DNA from: Demequina aestuarii
Lineage (GTDB): Bacteria > Actinomycetota > Actinomycetes > Actinomycetales > Demequinaceae
Direction: 5' to 3'
NCBI RefSeq assembly: GCF_000975095.1
Contig: NZ_BBRD01000001.1
Span: 1,073,467-1,137,466 of the forward strand
DNA length: 64,000 nt
In this document: piece by piece, positions 17,362 to 26,001 of the stretch
Numbering within the stretch: the stretch's first letter is position 1
Layout of the letters: every line of letters starts with the position of its first letter
Notes under the pieces: model-generated
The model's database searches: none
Seen by the model: the letters and a program-made list of their open reading frames with translations, nothing else
What the model was told of the DNA's origin: nothing
Made by a program: the position numbers and the translations under genes

Positions 17362-18822
17362 CTAGAGCCCGAGGTCAGCCTCGAACGCGCCGGCCTCGAT
17401 ACGCTTCTTCACGCTCTGCAGGAACCGAGCCGCATCCGCGCCGTCGACCAGTCGGTGGTCGTAGCTGAGGGGCAGGTAGCACATGGGGCGGATCGAGATG
17501 ACGTCTTCGCCGTCCGGACCCTTGACGACCGCGGCGCGCTTGACGATCGCGCACGTCGCCAGAATGCCGGCCTGAGGCGCGGGCACCACGGGCGTGTCGA
17601 ACAGGGTGCCCACGGAGCCAGTGTTGGTCACCGAGAAGGTTCCGCCCGAGATCTCGTCGGCCTTGAGCCCGCCGGAGCGCGCACGCTCCGCCAGGTCCGC
17701 GATGGCCTGGGCCTGCTCGGGAAGCGACTTGGCGTCCGCCTCCCGCATCGTCGGCAGCATCAGGCCCTTCTCGGTGTCCACCGCGATCGACAGGTTGACG
17801 GCCGGGTGATACACGATCGACTTGCCGTCCTCGCTGACCGAGGCATTGATGTTCGCGTACTCCGCGAGTGCCTCGGACACTGCCTTGGTGAAGAAGGGCA
17901 GGAACGACAGCTTGACGCCGTGCTTCTCGTAGAAGGCGTCCTTCGAGGACGCGCGAAGTGCCCAGATCTTGGAGCAGTCGACCTCGATGACGGAGGTCAG
18001 CTGCGCCATGCCGTGCAGCGACTCCATCATCTTGTCGGCGGTGACCTTGCGGATGCGGGACATCTTGATGGTCTGTCCACGGAGCTCGGACTCGACGGGA
18101 GCCGCCGCCTGTGCCGGGGCAGAAGCGGCGGCGGGGGTCGCCGACTGGGCGGGAGTCGCTGCCTTCGCGGACTCCGCGGCGCTGATGATGTCTTCCTTGC
18201 GGATGCGACCGCCCACACCAGTGCCGGAGACCTGGGACAGGTCGACCCCGCGCTCCTTGGCGAGCTTGCGGACGATGGGCGTGACGTAGCCAGAGCCCGA
18301 CGAATCGCCAGGCGCCGATGCGGCCGCCGGGGCGGCCGTCGTGGCGGGGGCCTTCTCCTGATCCGCGGTGGCGGCAGCCTCGGCGGCAGGGCTCGACGCC
18401 GGCTCCGCCTGAGCGGGCTCGGCGGCGGAAGCGGTCGTCTCCGGTGCGGGAGCGGACTCCTGCGCCGGTGCGGACTGCTCTGCCGGTGCCGACGCGGCTG
18501 CCGGGGCGGACGGCTCGGCAGCCGCGGAGGCCGCTGCGGGTGCCGACTGCTCTGCGGGTGCGGACGGTGCTGCGGGCGCGGCGTCGGCGTCGCCGATGCG
18601 GGCCAGGACGGCGCCCACCTCCACGGTGTCGTCCTCCTCGACGAGGATCTCGTTCAGGGTGCCGGCAAAGGGCGAGGGGATCTCGGTGTCGACCTTGTCG
18701 GTGGAGACCTCCAGCAGGGGCTCGTCGACCTCGACGGAGTCGCCGACGGACTTGAGCCAGCGTGTGACGGTGCCCTCAGTGACGGATTCGCCCAGGGCCG
18801 GAAGAGTGACGTCGTTGCTCAT
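17362..18822 (-). CDS. dlaT: Dihydrolipoamide acyltransferase (E2) of 2-oxoacid dehydrogenase
   Basis: A 486-residue E2 subunit. It has one lipoyl domain (1-77) with lipoylated Lys43 in STDKVDTE, an Ala/Pro/Ser/Glu-rich linker (about 80-175) made of imperfect [14 protein letters not shown] repeats, a peripheral-subunit-binding domain (about 178-215), and a catalytic acyltransferase domain (about 245-486) with [11 protein letters not shown] (His456, Asp460). One lipoyl domain, and the neighbouring Rv2216- and pepB-like genes, fit the M. tuberculosis DlaT layout, where the protein serves pyruvate dehydrogenase and peroxide defence. Annotation as sucB (2-oxoglutarate type) is possible. The ATG follows GGAGA. 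It lies 20 bp after lpdA. Confidence 0.93.
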   Translation of the reverse strand: MSNDVTLPALGESVTEGTVTRWLKSVGDSVEVDEPLLEVSTDKVDTEIPSPFAGTLNEILVEEDDTVEVGAVLARIGDADAAPAAPSAPAEQSAPAAASAAAEPSAPAAASAPAEQSAPAQESAPAPETTASAAEPAQAEPASSPAAEAAATADQEKAPATTAAPAAASAPGDSSGSGYVTPIVRKLAKERGVDLSQVSGTGVGGRIRKEDIISAAESAKAATPAQSATPAAASAPAQAAAPVESELRGQTIKMSRIRKVTADKMMESLHGMAQLTSVIEVDCSKIWALRASSKDAFYEKHGVKLSFLPFFTKAVSEALAEYANINASVSEDGKSIVYHPAVNLSIAVDTEKGLMLPTMREADAKSLPEQAQAIADLAERARSGGLKADEISGGTFSVTNTGSVGTLFDTPVVPAPQAGILATCAIVKRAAVVKGPDGEDVISIRPMCYLPLSYDHRLVDGADAARFLQSVKKRIEAGAFEADLGL

Positions 18823-18842
18823 GATGAAGATTGTCTCCGTAA

Positions 18843-20228
18843 TCAGTCGTGGGCGTGGAGGGGCTTGCCGGCCAGGGCCAAGTGCGCTTCGCCCATCGCC
18901 TCATTCTGCGTCGGGTGCGCGTGGATGAGAGGTGCCACGTCTTCGGGGTGTGCCTCCCAGCTCACGATGAGCTGAGCCTCGCCGATCTGCTCGCCCACGC
19001 GTGAGCCCAGCATGTGGACTCCGACGACCGGGCCGTTCTTGACCCGGACCAGCTTGATGAAGCCCTGGGTGCCGAGGATCTGGCTCTTGCCGTTGCCACC
19101 CAGGTTGTACTCGAGAGCCTCGACCGCATCGTCGCCGTGGATCTCGCGCGCCTTGGATTCGGTCAGCCCTACGGACGCGACTTCGGGCTCGCAGTACGTC
19201 ACGCGCGGGATGTTGGCCTCGACGATCGGCTGGGGGCTGAGCCCCGCGATCGTCTCTGCGACGAAGATGCCCTGCTGGAAGCCGCGGTGCGCGAGCTGCA
19301 GCCCGGGAACGATGTCGCCGACGGCGTAGATGTTCGCCACGCCGGTGTGCAGCCTCTCGTCGGTGAGCACGAACCCGCGGTCCATGCGCACTCCCTGCTC
19401 CTCGTAGCCCAGGCCGGAGGTGCGCGGTCCACGGCCCACGGACACGAGGAGCACGTCCGCCTCGAGAACGGTGCCATCCTCGAGGGAGACCTTCACACCC
19501 GAGTCAGTCTGCTCGACGCCCTGGAACTTGACGCCCAGCTTGTAGTCGATCTTGCGGCGCCGGAAGGCGCGCTCGAGTCCCTTCGAGAGCACCTCGTCCT
19601 CGTTGGGCACGAGGTGGGGGAGCGCCTCGACGATGGTGACGTCCGCCCCGAACGACTTCCACACGGAGGCGAACTCCACACCGATGACGCCGCCGCCGAG
19701 CACGATGGCGGAGCTTGGAACGGTGTCCATCTGGAGCGCCTGATCCGAGGTCATGACGCGACCCGTGATCTCGAGACCGGGCAGTGAGCGGGCATACGAT
19801 CCGGTCGCGAGCACGATGTTCTTGGCGGTGTAGCGCTCGCCACGCACCTCGATGGCGTCGGGGCCCACGAGCGTGCCGTGGCCCTCGATGAGCTCGACCT
19901 TGCGGGCTTTCACCAGGCCCTGGAGTCCCTTGTAGAGCCTGTCGACGACGCCCTGCTTGTACTCGTTGACGACGGCCATGTCGATGGAGTCGAGGGTGGC
20001 GTTCACGCCGTACTTCGCGCCGTCGCGCGCGTTGTCAGCGACCTCGGCCGCGTGCAGCAGCGCCTTGGTGGGGACACAGCCGTTGTGGAGGCACGTGCCC
20101 CCGACCTTCGATTCCTCGACCAGCCCGACCGTGAGGCCGAGCTGGGAGGCGCGGAACGCGGCGGCATAGCCGCCGGAGCCTCCGCCAAGGATGAGCAGGT
20201 CGAACGAGCGTGGGGTGGACTCGGGCAC
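18843..20228 (-). CDS. lpdA: Dihydrolipoyl dehydrogenase (E3)
   Basis: A 461-residue FAD flavoprotein that reoxidises dihydrolipoyl groups with NAD. It has the FAD-binding [10 protein letters not shown] (15-24), the redox disulfide [13 protein letters not shown] (Cys46, Cys51), an NAD-binding [11 protein letters not shown] motif, the second FAD contact YAVGDIVPG, and the C-terminal HAHPTQNE with the catalytic His-Glu pair. The GTG start at 20228 follows AAGGAG at 8 nt. It is the first gene of the lpdA-dlaT-TIGR01777 run. Confidence 0.96.
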   Translation of the reverse strand: MPESTPRSFDLLILGGGSGGYAAAFRASQLGLTVGLVEESKVGGTCLHNGCVPTKALLHAAEVADNARDGAKYGVNATLDSIDMAVVNEYKQGVVDRLYKGLQGLVKARKVELIEGHGTLVGPDAIEVRGERYTAKNIVLATGSYARSLPGLEITGRVMTSDQALQMDTVPSSAIVLGGGVIGVEFASVWKSFGADVTIVEALPHLVPNEDEVLSKGLERAFRRRKIDYKLGVKFQGVEQTDSGVKVSLEDGTVLEADVLLVSVGRGPRTSGLGYEEQGVRMDRGFVLTDERLHTGVANIYAVGDIVPGLQLAHRGFQQGIFVAETIAGLSPQPIVEANIPRVTYCEPEVASVGLTESKAREIHGDDAVEALEYNLGGNGKSQILGTQGFIKLVRVKNGPVVGVHMLGSRVGEQIGEAQLIVSWEAHPEDVAPLIHAHPTQNEAMGEAHLALAGKPLHAHD

Positions 20229-20306
20229 GATGAGTTCTCCTTGTGGGAAAGTCGGTCACACCCATCTTGCCACCAGTCGGCGTCGGCGCGAACCGCAACC
20301 CATGAC

Positions 20307-20312
20307 TACCCT
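20307..20312 (+). promoter_or_regulatory. -10 of leaderless transcript (small conserved gene)
   Basis: TACCCT lies 6 nt before the ATG at 20319, which has no Shine-Dalgarno sequence. Confidence 0.6.
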
Positions 20313-20318
20313 GGGCTC

Positions 20319-20660
20319 ATGAGCTTCTTGTCACACATGTTCGGGTCAAAGCGAGCAGACGGCGCCGCCGGGAGCGCGGCATCGAAGGACGCGCGAGCGG
20401 AGACGGTCGCGCACCTCCAGGCCTTCGTGGCCGAACATGAGGGCTGCGAGGCGTTCATCGAGCCTCCCACTCGGGTCACGCAGACCACGATGGTGGTGGT
20501 CGCCGACACTGGCCAGTGGACCCGGCGGCGCGTGCCCGACATCGAGACGGCGCGCAAGGTCGCGAAGCAGCTCGGCGTCCCCGCGTTCGACGTGAACCTC
20601 TCCGGCTACCCGTCGCGCATGCGCGAGTGGAACGAACGGCAGCGCAAGAGTCACGGCTGA
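20319..20660 (+). CDS. Small conserved actinobacterial protein of unknown function
   Basis: A 113-residue soluble protein. After a polar N-terminus, residues 30-105 contain FVAEHEGCEAFIEPPT, TTMVVVADTGQWTRRRVPD, and YPSRMREWNERQRK. I recognise this as the type of small protein often found beside lpdA and pepA in Micrococcales and sometimes annotated as an oxidoreductase without support. No cofactor-binding motif is visible. The ATG at 20319 is set by the leaderless promoter; upstream in-frame sequence is the antisense of lpdA and is not coding. A hairpin follows the stop. Confidence 0.75.
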   Translation: MSFLSHMFGSKRADGAAGSAASKDARAETVAHLQAFVAEHEGCEAFIEPPTRVTQTTMVVVADTGQWTRRRVPDIETARKVAKQLGVPAFDVNLSGYPSRMREWNERQRKSHG

Positions 20661-20671
20661 CCCGCACCACG

Positions 20672-20708
20672 GAGAACGGCGGCCGAGCAGAGCCCGACCG
20701 CCGTTCTC
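20672..20708. terminator. Bidirectional terminator before pepA
   Basis: GAGAACGGCGG (20672-20682) and CCGCCGTTCTC (20698-20708) form a perfect 11-bp stem with a 15-nt loop between two convergent genes. Confidence 0.75.
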
Positions 20709-20729
20709 GCGCGTGACGCACGTGCCTGA

Positions 20730-22169
20730 CTAGAGGCCCGCGCGCGTCTCCAGGAAACGGAACATGGTCCGCACCGAGGCGCCGGTCGCGCCGGAAGGCG
20801 TGAAGCCCCACGGGGAGCTCTCGTTGAACGCGGGGCGCGCGATGTCGAGGTGCGCCCACGGGGTGTCACCCACGAACTCCTTGAGGAACACGCCGGCCGA
20901 CAGCATGCCACCCATCGGGTCTCCGATGTTCCTGAGGTCCGCGACCTTCGAGTCGAGGGACTCGCGCAGGTACTCGGGAAGCGGCATCGGCCAGAACGCC
21001 TCATCCACCGAGTCGGCCGCGGCCACGACGGCTGCGCGCACCTCGTCGTCGCCCATGACGCCAGACGTCCGCGAGCCGAGCGCGACGCCCTGGGCGCCGG
21101 TGAGAGTGGCGATGTCGAGGACCACGTCCGGGTCCTCCTCGATGGCGCGTGCGAGACCGTCGGCCATCACCAGCCGACCCTCGGCGTCAGTGTTCATCAC
21201 CTCGACCGTCTTGCCGCCGTAGATGCGGATGACGTCCGACGGCCGCTGGGCGGTGGCCGACGGCATGTTCTCTGCGAGGCACAGCCACCCGGTGACCTTG
21301 ACCGGCAGTTCGGCGCGGGCGGCCGCCAGGACGATGTGCAGCACGGCGGCCGCTCCGGACATGTCCGACTTCATCGTCTCCATGCCCTTCGGCGGCTTGA
21401 GGGAGATGCCGCCGGTGTCGAAGGTGATGCCCTTGCCCACCAGCGCGACCGAGCTCTTCGCGTCCGCGGGGTTCCACTCGATGCGCACCAGGCGCGGCAG
21501 TCGGGACGAGCCCATGCCCACGCCCAGGATGCCGCCGAAGCCCTCTTGCGCGAGACGCTCCACGTCCCACACCTCGACGTCGACGGGGAACTGCTGCGCG
21601 TAGCCCTGAGCGGCCTCGGCGACGGAGGCCGGGAACATGTCGAGCGGCGGAGTGTTGACGAGATCCCGCGTGCCGGTGACGGCCGCAGCGAGGATCGACG
21701 CGCGCTTGAGCGCCGCGTCGGACGCACCAGCGATGTGCCAGTCGGCGCCCTCGTAGCTCGCCAGAGCATCGTCCGACTTGTAGTCGTGGAACGTGTACGC
21801 ACCCATGAGTGCGCCCTCGGCGACCGCGGAGGCAGCGACGTCGTCGGAGGCGGGAAGCGCGACGACGACTGACGACGGGCGCTTGCCGCAAGCGCGGGAG
21901 GCGGCGCCTGCGGCGATGCGCAGGTCGCCCTCGGAGCCGTCACCGATGCCGACGATGACGACGCGCGTGGCGCTCACGTCGATGCCGGGCAGGACGACGG
22001 TGGAGCCGACCTTCGCGGAGGGCTCGAGCATCCCCGCGGCCGTCGCGATGGTGGCGCGCACGTCCTCCGGGAGCTGAGGGTGTGTGGTCACATCGCCGTC
22101 GTAGCCCAGGATCAGGGCGTCGGCGTCGATGGTGCTGACAGAGTCGCTCGTGGCGTTGAGAGAAGTCAT
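20730..22169 (-). CDS. pepA: Leucyl aminopeptidase (M17 family)
   Basis: A 479-residue cytosolic metallopeptidase that releases N-terminal residues from peptides. The C-terminal catalytic domain has the M17 signature NTDAEGRL, with metal ligands in VGKGITFDTGG (Lys and Asp) and KSDMSGAAAV, and carries the two-zinc active site. The N-terminal domain (1-165) is the usual variable macro-like domain. The ATG at 22169 is preceded by minus-strand TAGGGT 6 nt upstream, so the mRNA is probably leaderless. The gene is divergent from pyrD with only 31 bp between start codons. The mycobacterial pepB (Rv2213) lies in a comparable place. Confidence 0.95.
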   Translation of the reverse strand: MTSLNATSDSVSTIDADALILGYDGDVTTHPQLPEDVRATIATAAGMLEPSAKVGSTVVLPGIDVSATRVVIVGIGDGSEGDLRIAAGAASRACGKRPSSVVVALPASDDVAASAVAEGALMGAYTFHDYKSDDALASYEGADWHIAGASDAALKRASILAAAVTGTRDLVNTPPLDMFPASVAEAAQGYAQQFPVDVEVWDVERLAQEGFGGILGVGMGSSRLPRLVRIEWNPADAKSSVALVGKGITFDTGGISLKPPKGMETMKSDMSGAAAVLHIVLAAARAELPVKVTGWLCLAENMPSATAQRPSDVIRIYGGKTVEVMNTDAEGRLVMADGLARAIEEDPDVVLDIATLTGAQGVALGSRTSGVMGDDEVRAAVVAAADSVDEAFWPMPLPEYLRESLDSKVADLRNIGDPMGGMLSAGVFLKEFVGDTPWAHLDIARPAFNESSPWGFTPSGATGASVRTMFRFLETRAGL

Positions 22170-22175
22170 GACTCG

Positions 22176-22181
22176 ACCCTA
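22176..22181 (-). promoter_or_regulatory. -10 of leaderless pepA transcript
   Basis: Minus-strand TAGGGT lies 6 nt before the pepA ATG. Only 7 bp separate it from the divergent pyrD -10. Confidence 0.65.
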
Positions 22182-22188
22182 TCCGCGC

Positions 22189-22194
22189 TACGTT
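22189..22194 (+). promoter_or_regulatory. -10 of leaderless pyrD transcript
   Basis: TACGTT lies 6 nt before the GTG at 22201. It selects this start over an in-frame start at 22129, which would lie inside pepA. Confidence 0.65.
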
Positions 22195-22200
22195 GGTGCC

Positions 22201-23205
22201 GTGTACCGCCTGTTCTACGACCACGTCCTCGCGCGCGTCGACGCGGAGAACGCCCACCGCCTAGGCATCGCCGCCTTCCGCTACGGGGGATGGGCCTTCC
22301 GAGCGGCGCGTGCGCTGCACCTCACTGCCCGGCCGTCTGCTCCGGTGAGCGCCATGGGCATCGAGTTCCCGGGGACTGTCGGGCTCGCCGCAGGCATGGA
22401 CAAGAATGCCGAGGCGGTGACGGGGCTGGCTGCCGCCGGGTTCGCGTTCGTCGAGATCGGCACCGTGACCGCGTGGGGGCAGCCGGGCAACGAGCGGCCC
22501 CGATCCTGGCGCGAGCGGGACGTGCGGGGCCTGCGCAACCGCATGGGCTTCAACAACGAGGGGGCCGATGCCGTGGCGCGCAGGCTCGCGCGCCTGCGGT
22601 CCACACGGCCCGGGCGCGCCGTCGTGCTCGGCGTCAACATCGGGAAGACCAAGCTCACCGCACCAGAGGACGCGCCGGCGGACTACGCATACTCGGCGCA
22701 CGTGCTGTCTCCGTACGCGGACTACCTGGTCGTCAACGTCAGCTCCCCCAACACCCCGGGGCTGCGTGACCTGCAGAGCACCGAGTCGCTGCGGCCGATC
22801 CTTGCGCAGGTGCGTGCGGCCGCCGACGAGGCCGCGGGGCATCACGTGCCCCTGCTCGTCAAGATCGCCCCCGACCTGGCGAATGACGACGTCGATGCCG
22901 TCGCTGACCTCGCCATTGAAGCGGGCCTGGACGGTGTCATCGCGACCAACACGACGATCGCGCACGATCGCGGCCCCGGGGGGCTCTCCGGCCCTCCGGT
23001 GAGGGCGCGAGCGGTCGAGGTCGTGGCGCGCCTCAAGGAACGCGCCGGGGACCGGCTGACCATCGTGGGCGTCGGTGGGATCGAGTCCGAGGACGATGCT
23101 CGTGCTCTGCTCGACGCGGGCGCGACGCTCCTTCAGACGTACACCGGCTTCGTCTACCAAGGTCCGGGCTGGGTGGCGCGGCTCAACGCCGCGTTGTCGC
23201 GCTGA
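22201..23205 (+). CDS. pyrD: Dihydroorotate dehydrogenase (quinone), class 2
   Basis: A 334-residue FMN enzyme oxidising dihydroorotate in pyrimidine synthesis and passing electrons to menaquinone. The N-terminal helices (about 1-45: [22 protein letters not shown]) are the membrane-associating part of class 2 enzymes. Then follow [13 protein letters not shown] (63-75), [24 protein letters not shown] with the catalytic Ser of this class, and the FMN-phosphate motif [14 protein letters not shown]. The GTG start is supported by a leaderless promoter. It converges on the next gene with 24 bp between stops. Confidence 0.95.
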   Translation: MYRLFYDHVLARVDAENAHRLGIAAFRYGGWAFRAARALHLTARPSAPVSAMGIEFPGTVGLAAGMDKNAEAVTGLAAAGFAFVEIGTVTAWGQPGNERPRSWRERDVRGLRNRMGFNNEGADAVARRLARLRSTRPGRAVVLGVNIGKTKLTAPEDAPADYAYSAHVLSPYADYLVVNVSSPNTPGLRDLQSTESLRPILAQVRAAADEAAGHHVPLLVKIAPDLANDDVDAVADLAIEAGLDGVIATNTTIAHDRGPGGLSGPPVRARAVEVVARLKERAGDRLTIVGVGGIESEDDARALLDAGATLLQTYTGFVYQGPGWVARLNAALSR

Positions 23206-23229
23206 GGGGGACGTCTCACCCTCCTGCAT

Positions 23230-24297
23230 TCAGTCGGAGGTGCGAAGGACCGCGAGCACCTCGTCGTCAGAGGTGGGGGAGAAGTCCCGGTACCACTGGC
23301 CGACGGACGTGAACGGCTCGGGAGTCATGGCAGCGATCGCGCGGTCCGCGTGGCGCCCGAGCATCGCGAGGACATCGGGGGGCGCGGTGCCCACCGCGAC
23401 CAGCACACGCGCGGCTCCCATGGTCCGTGCGACCGCGATCGCCGCCTGTGCGGTCGCTCCGGTGGCGGAGCCGTCGTCCACGATGATCGCCGTGCGTCCC
23501 GTGAGCGTGAGTGCGGGCCGACCGGCACGGTAGACGGCGACGCGACGGGCCAGCTCCCGGCGCTCCGCGGCCACGACCGCCGCCACCTCCGACTCGACCA
23601 GGTCCGCGGCCGCCACGATGCGCTCGTCGATCAGAGGCTCGCCGCCCTCTCCGATCGCACCGAACGCGTATTCGGGATTCGACGGCAGCCCGAGCTTGCG
23701 CACCACGAGCACGTCGAGTGAGCAGGACAGCGCACGGGCGATCGGCGCGGCCACCGGCACCCCTCCCCGGGGCAGGGCGAGCACGGTGGGCCTCGCCGGG
23801 GCGAGCGCCGCGAGCACCGGAGCGAGTCGTTCTCCTGCTTCGACGCGATCCGCCAGCACCTCGGGGGCGCGGCGGGCAGTCGCGACGGGGTCGGTCATCA
23901 CGTCTGCCCAACGCTCCACCGAGGCGAGGTGCTCCCGATCCTTGGGGCGACCGAGGCGGCGCTTGTAGGCCACCACGTCCGCGAGAGAAGCGACGCGCAC
24001 CCCGTCGACGTTCGCGCTGCGAGCGATGACGGCATCGGCTGGTTCCCCCCGCCACCCCGAGAAGACCTGGATGCCTCCCGGGAGGTCGACGTAGTGATCA
24101 CCGAGCTCTCCGGCGTGCACCTTCCCCCGAGCCGCGAGGCGCTCCCAGGCGTCGCCGCGGGCCACGATGTCGACGTCCCCGATCTCGGCGATCACGCCGT
24201 GGGCGAGCAGCGGGCCGCTGCCAGTGAGGACGATGTCCTGATGTGGAACGTCCAAGGACCGCACCGCATCGATGACGTCTCTCCATGTCAGGCCCAT
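23230..24297 (-). CDS. Nucleotidyltransferase-like domain fused to a phosphoribosyltransferase
   Basis: A 355-residue two-domain protein. Residues 1-135 resemble a minimal nucleotidyltransferase fold (VLTGSGPLLAHG, then DVDIV with Asp41 and Asp43; later YKRRLGRPKDREHL, as in toxin-antitoxin and DUF6036-like NTases). Residues 150-355 are a type I phosphoribosyltransferase with the PRPP loop IIVDDGSATGAT (271-282) and ALPRGGVPVA. The phosphoribosyltransferase half resembles stand-alone actinobacterial PRTases of unknown substrate (Rv0571c-like). I do not know this fusion from characterised enzymes. The start is set by minus-strand TAGCGT 6 nt upstream of the ATG. Confidence 0.75.
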   Translation of the reverse strand: MGLTWRDVIDAVRSLDVPHQDIVLTGSGPLLAHGVIAEIGDVDIVARGDAWERLAARGKVHAGELGDHYVDLPGGIQVFSGWRGEPADAVIARSANVDGVRVASLADVVAYKRRLGRPKDREHLASVERWADVMTDPVATARRAPEVLADRVEAGERLAPVLAALAPARPTVLALPRGGVPVAAPIARALSCSLDVLVVRKLGLPSNPEYAFGAIGEGGEPLIDERIVAAADLVESEVAAVVAAERRELARRVAVYRAGRPALTLTGRTAIIVDDGSATGATAQAAIAVARTMGAARVLVAVGTAPPDVLAMLGRHADRAIAAMTPEPFTSVGQWYRDFSPTSDDEVLAVLRTSD

Positions 24298-24303
24298 GGC
24301 ACT

Positions 24304-24309
24304 ACGCTA
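24304..24309 (-). promoter_or_regulatory. -10 of leaderless phosphoribosyltransferase-fusion transcript
   Basis: Minus-strand TAGCGT lies 6 nt before the ATG at 24297, with no Shine-Dalgarno sequence. Confidence 0.6.
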
Positions 24310-24344
24310 CGGTGCTCGCTCGGGTGGGCACCAGGGCGCGACGG

Positions 24345-25421
24345 TCATGAGCGCAGCGCCGCCGTCACTGCGGCGCCGATCTCCGCCTCCGCCTCCGCGA
24401 ACTCGAGCTCCTTCCCCGCGCCGGGCCCGCCGGACAGGTCCACGCCGACCACGCCAGGGATCGTGAGGAACTCCAGCGCGAGTCGCGACGCCGCCGCGAC
24501 GCCCTGAGCGCGAACGTTCCGAGCCTCGAGGATGCCGTACAGGTATCCGTCGGGGAGCGCCAGGGACGTGAATCCCCGAATCAGCTCCGCACTCCCGCGA
24601 TCCACGATCACCGGCACGCAGGGGATGAAGCCCATCGTCACCCCCAGGTTCTGAGCGCGCTCGATGAATGCGCGCACCGGCTCGGGGCCGCCAGCGTGGT
24701 TGACGAAGCAGACCTCGGCGCCGGCACGCTGCTTCTCGAGGAGGCGCGCGGGGCGCGACTCGACAGGCGGCGACAGTGGGGCCTCCGCCACCGACACGAG
24801 GTGCCCTCGAGACGCCATCATCGCCGCAAGCCGCGTCGAGTCGAGGTCGAACACGGGCGCGGCATCCGGGCGAGAGCCGATCCCGGTGTGGTCACCTGTC
24901 ACGCAGTGCACGCCCGCGGCCCCTGCGTGAGCGAGAGCGGCGGCCTCGCCCTCGAGCGCCACCCGGTTGCGATCCCTGGCGTTCACTCCCATCCACGCGT
25001 CGACGCCCGCGTCGCTCAGCAGCCGGGCACGGTATGCGGGAGGGAACTGCACCCGTGCGGTGCCGGAGTCGCCCGCGAGCACCGCATCGACCGAACCCGA
25101 CAGGGCCCGAGCGCACGCCGACAGCGACTCGGCGTCCAGGGCGCGGGCGGGGAAGTCGGCGATCACGACGCCGCCGGTGGCCAGCCGCTCGCGCATGAGC
25201 GAGGCGGCCGGGGGAGGCGCCACGTGTCCGGCCGGGTCGGCGGGCAGCGCGCCGCGCCAGCGCACGGGGGCCAGCGATAGGAAGGAGCACGCGTGGTCGG
25301 CGACCTCGCACCTGCCGGAGAACTCCACCCCGCCGCAGGGCCCGTACTCCATGTGCTTGGGACAGCCTGCCGCACCGGTGGCGGGCGAGGGGGCCGGCGA
25401 TGAGCTCGGGCTACCCGGCAC
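24345..25421 (-). CDS. MTHFR-like protein with N-terminal zinc/cysteine MTHFR_C-type motif
   Basis: A 358-residue protein. Residues 18-50 carry CPKHMEYGPCGGVEFSGRCE plus a further Cys (Cys20, Cys29, Cys38, Cys45), the motif of the methylenetetrahydrofolate reductase C-terminal family (MTHFR_C). Residues 75-358 resemble a MetF-type barrel: VIADFPARAL at the start, VHCVTGDHTGIGS in the FAD/folate region, and GFIPCVPVIV later. In this family the Cys motif usually sits in a separate or C-terminal unit; here it is N-terminal. It is the last gene of the accessory operon and overlaps the previous gene by 11 bp. Likely role: oxidising or reducing a folate-bound one-carbon unit released by the pathway (inference). 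Confidence 0.65.
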   Translation of the reverse strand: MPGSPSSSPAPSPATGAAGCPKHMEYGPCGGVEFSGRCEVADHACSFLSLAPVRWRGALPADPAGHVAPPPAASLMRERLATGGVVIADFPARALDAESLSACARALSGSVDAVLAGDSGTARVQFPPAYRARLLSDAGVDAWMGVNARDRNRVALEGEAAALAHAGAAGVHCVTGDHTGIGSRPDAAPVFDLDSTRLAAMMASRGHLVSVAEAPLSPPVESRPARLLEKQRAGAEVCFVNHAGGPEPVRAFIERAQNLGVTMGFIPCVPVIVDRGSAELIRGFTSLALPDGYLYGILEARNVRAQGVAAASRLALEFLTIPGVVGVDLSGGPGAGKELEFAEAEAEIGAAVTAALRS

Positions 25422-26001
25422 GGAAGGTCGCCTCCCAACCGCCGTCCGTCGCGACGTACTCGACTCTGCGCGAGGCGGTGTCGGCAGCGCCGATCCAGAA
25501 GCGCAGCAGGCGTGGGCGCACCACGTAGCCAGTCCACGACCCCGGTGGAGAGAAGCCGCCGGTGTGCTCGGTCGAGAACCGCGCCCACTGCCTGGTGCGC
25601 GACGCGTCGTCGGCGGCGGCGAACTCGGGGGTGTTCATCCACGCGAGCTGCTGCAGGTACGGGCCACGATCGCGGTAGGCCTGGGCGATCTCCGCCGCCG
25701 GTGCGGCGTCGGCCGTGCCCTGAACCACCAGCTGCCGGCTCTGCTCGGCGAGCAGGATCGTCAGGGAGACTCGCGCATCGGCCGCAATCTGCGCGCACTT
25801 GCGTGACAGGGCATCCGTGTGGAAGTGGAAGCCGTCACGGGTGACCTCCGACAGCAGCATGGTGCGCGAGTCAGGGGCGCCCTCGTCGAGCGTCGAGAGT
25901 GTCATGAGGCACTGATTCGCGCCGCCCGGCAGCCAGTCGAGCGCCAGATCCATCGGGTCGCTCGGAAAGCCCCGCGCGATCGGGTCGTCGCCCGCCGTCA
26001 C
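25411..26001 (-). CDS. Pyridoxamine 5'-phosphate oxidase-like flavoprotein
   Basis: A 196-residue protein of the PNPOx split-barrel family: SRTMLLSEV and GFHFHTDALSRKCAQI (FMN-phosphate contacts), then GSWTGYVVRPRLLRFWIGAADTASRRVEY at the C-terminus. The C-terminal PdxH signature RLHDR, whose Arg and His contact the vitamin substrate, is replaced by TASRR, so vitamin B6 is probably not the substrate. Its start overlaps the creatininase stop by 4 bp and its end overlaps the MTHFR-like gene. It is expected to bind FMN and act on an amine or another product of the same pathway. Confidence 0.75.
   Translation of the reverse strand: MTAGDDPIARGFPSDPMDLALDWLPGGANQCLMTLSTLDEGAPDSRTMLLSEVTRDGFHFHTDALSRKCAQIAADARVSLTILLAEQSRQLVVQGTADAAPAAEIAQAYRDRGPYLQQLAWMNTPEFAAADDASRTRQWARFSTEHTGGFSPPGSWTGYVVRPRLLRFWIGAADTASRRVEYVATDGGWEATFRAG

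Noticed and set aside
18415-18600. Tandem repeat array in dlaT
   Set aside because: The imperfect repeats encode the flexible Ala/Pro linker normally found in E2 proteins; it is not a mobile or regulatory repeat.
22129-22200. Earlier start for pyrD at 22129
   Set aside because: It would place the pyrD N-terminus inside pepA and adds 24 residues without similarity to the family. The TACGTT promoter places the mRNA 5' end at 22201.
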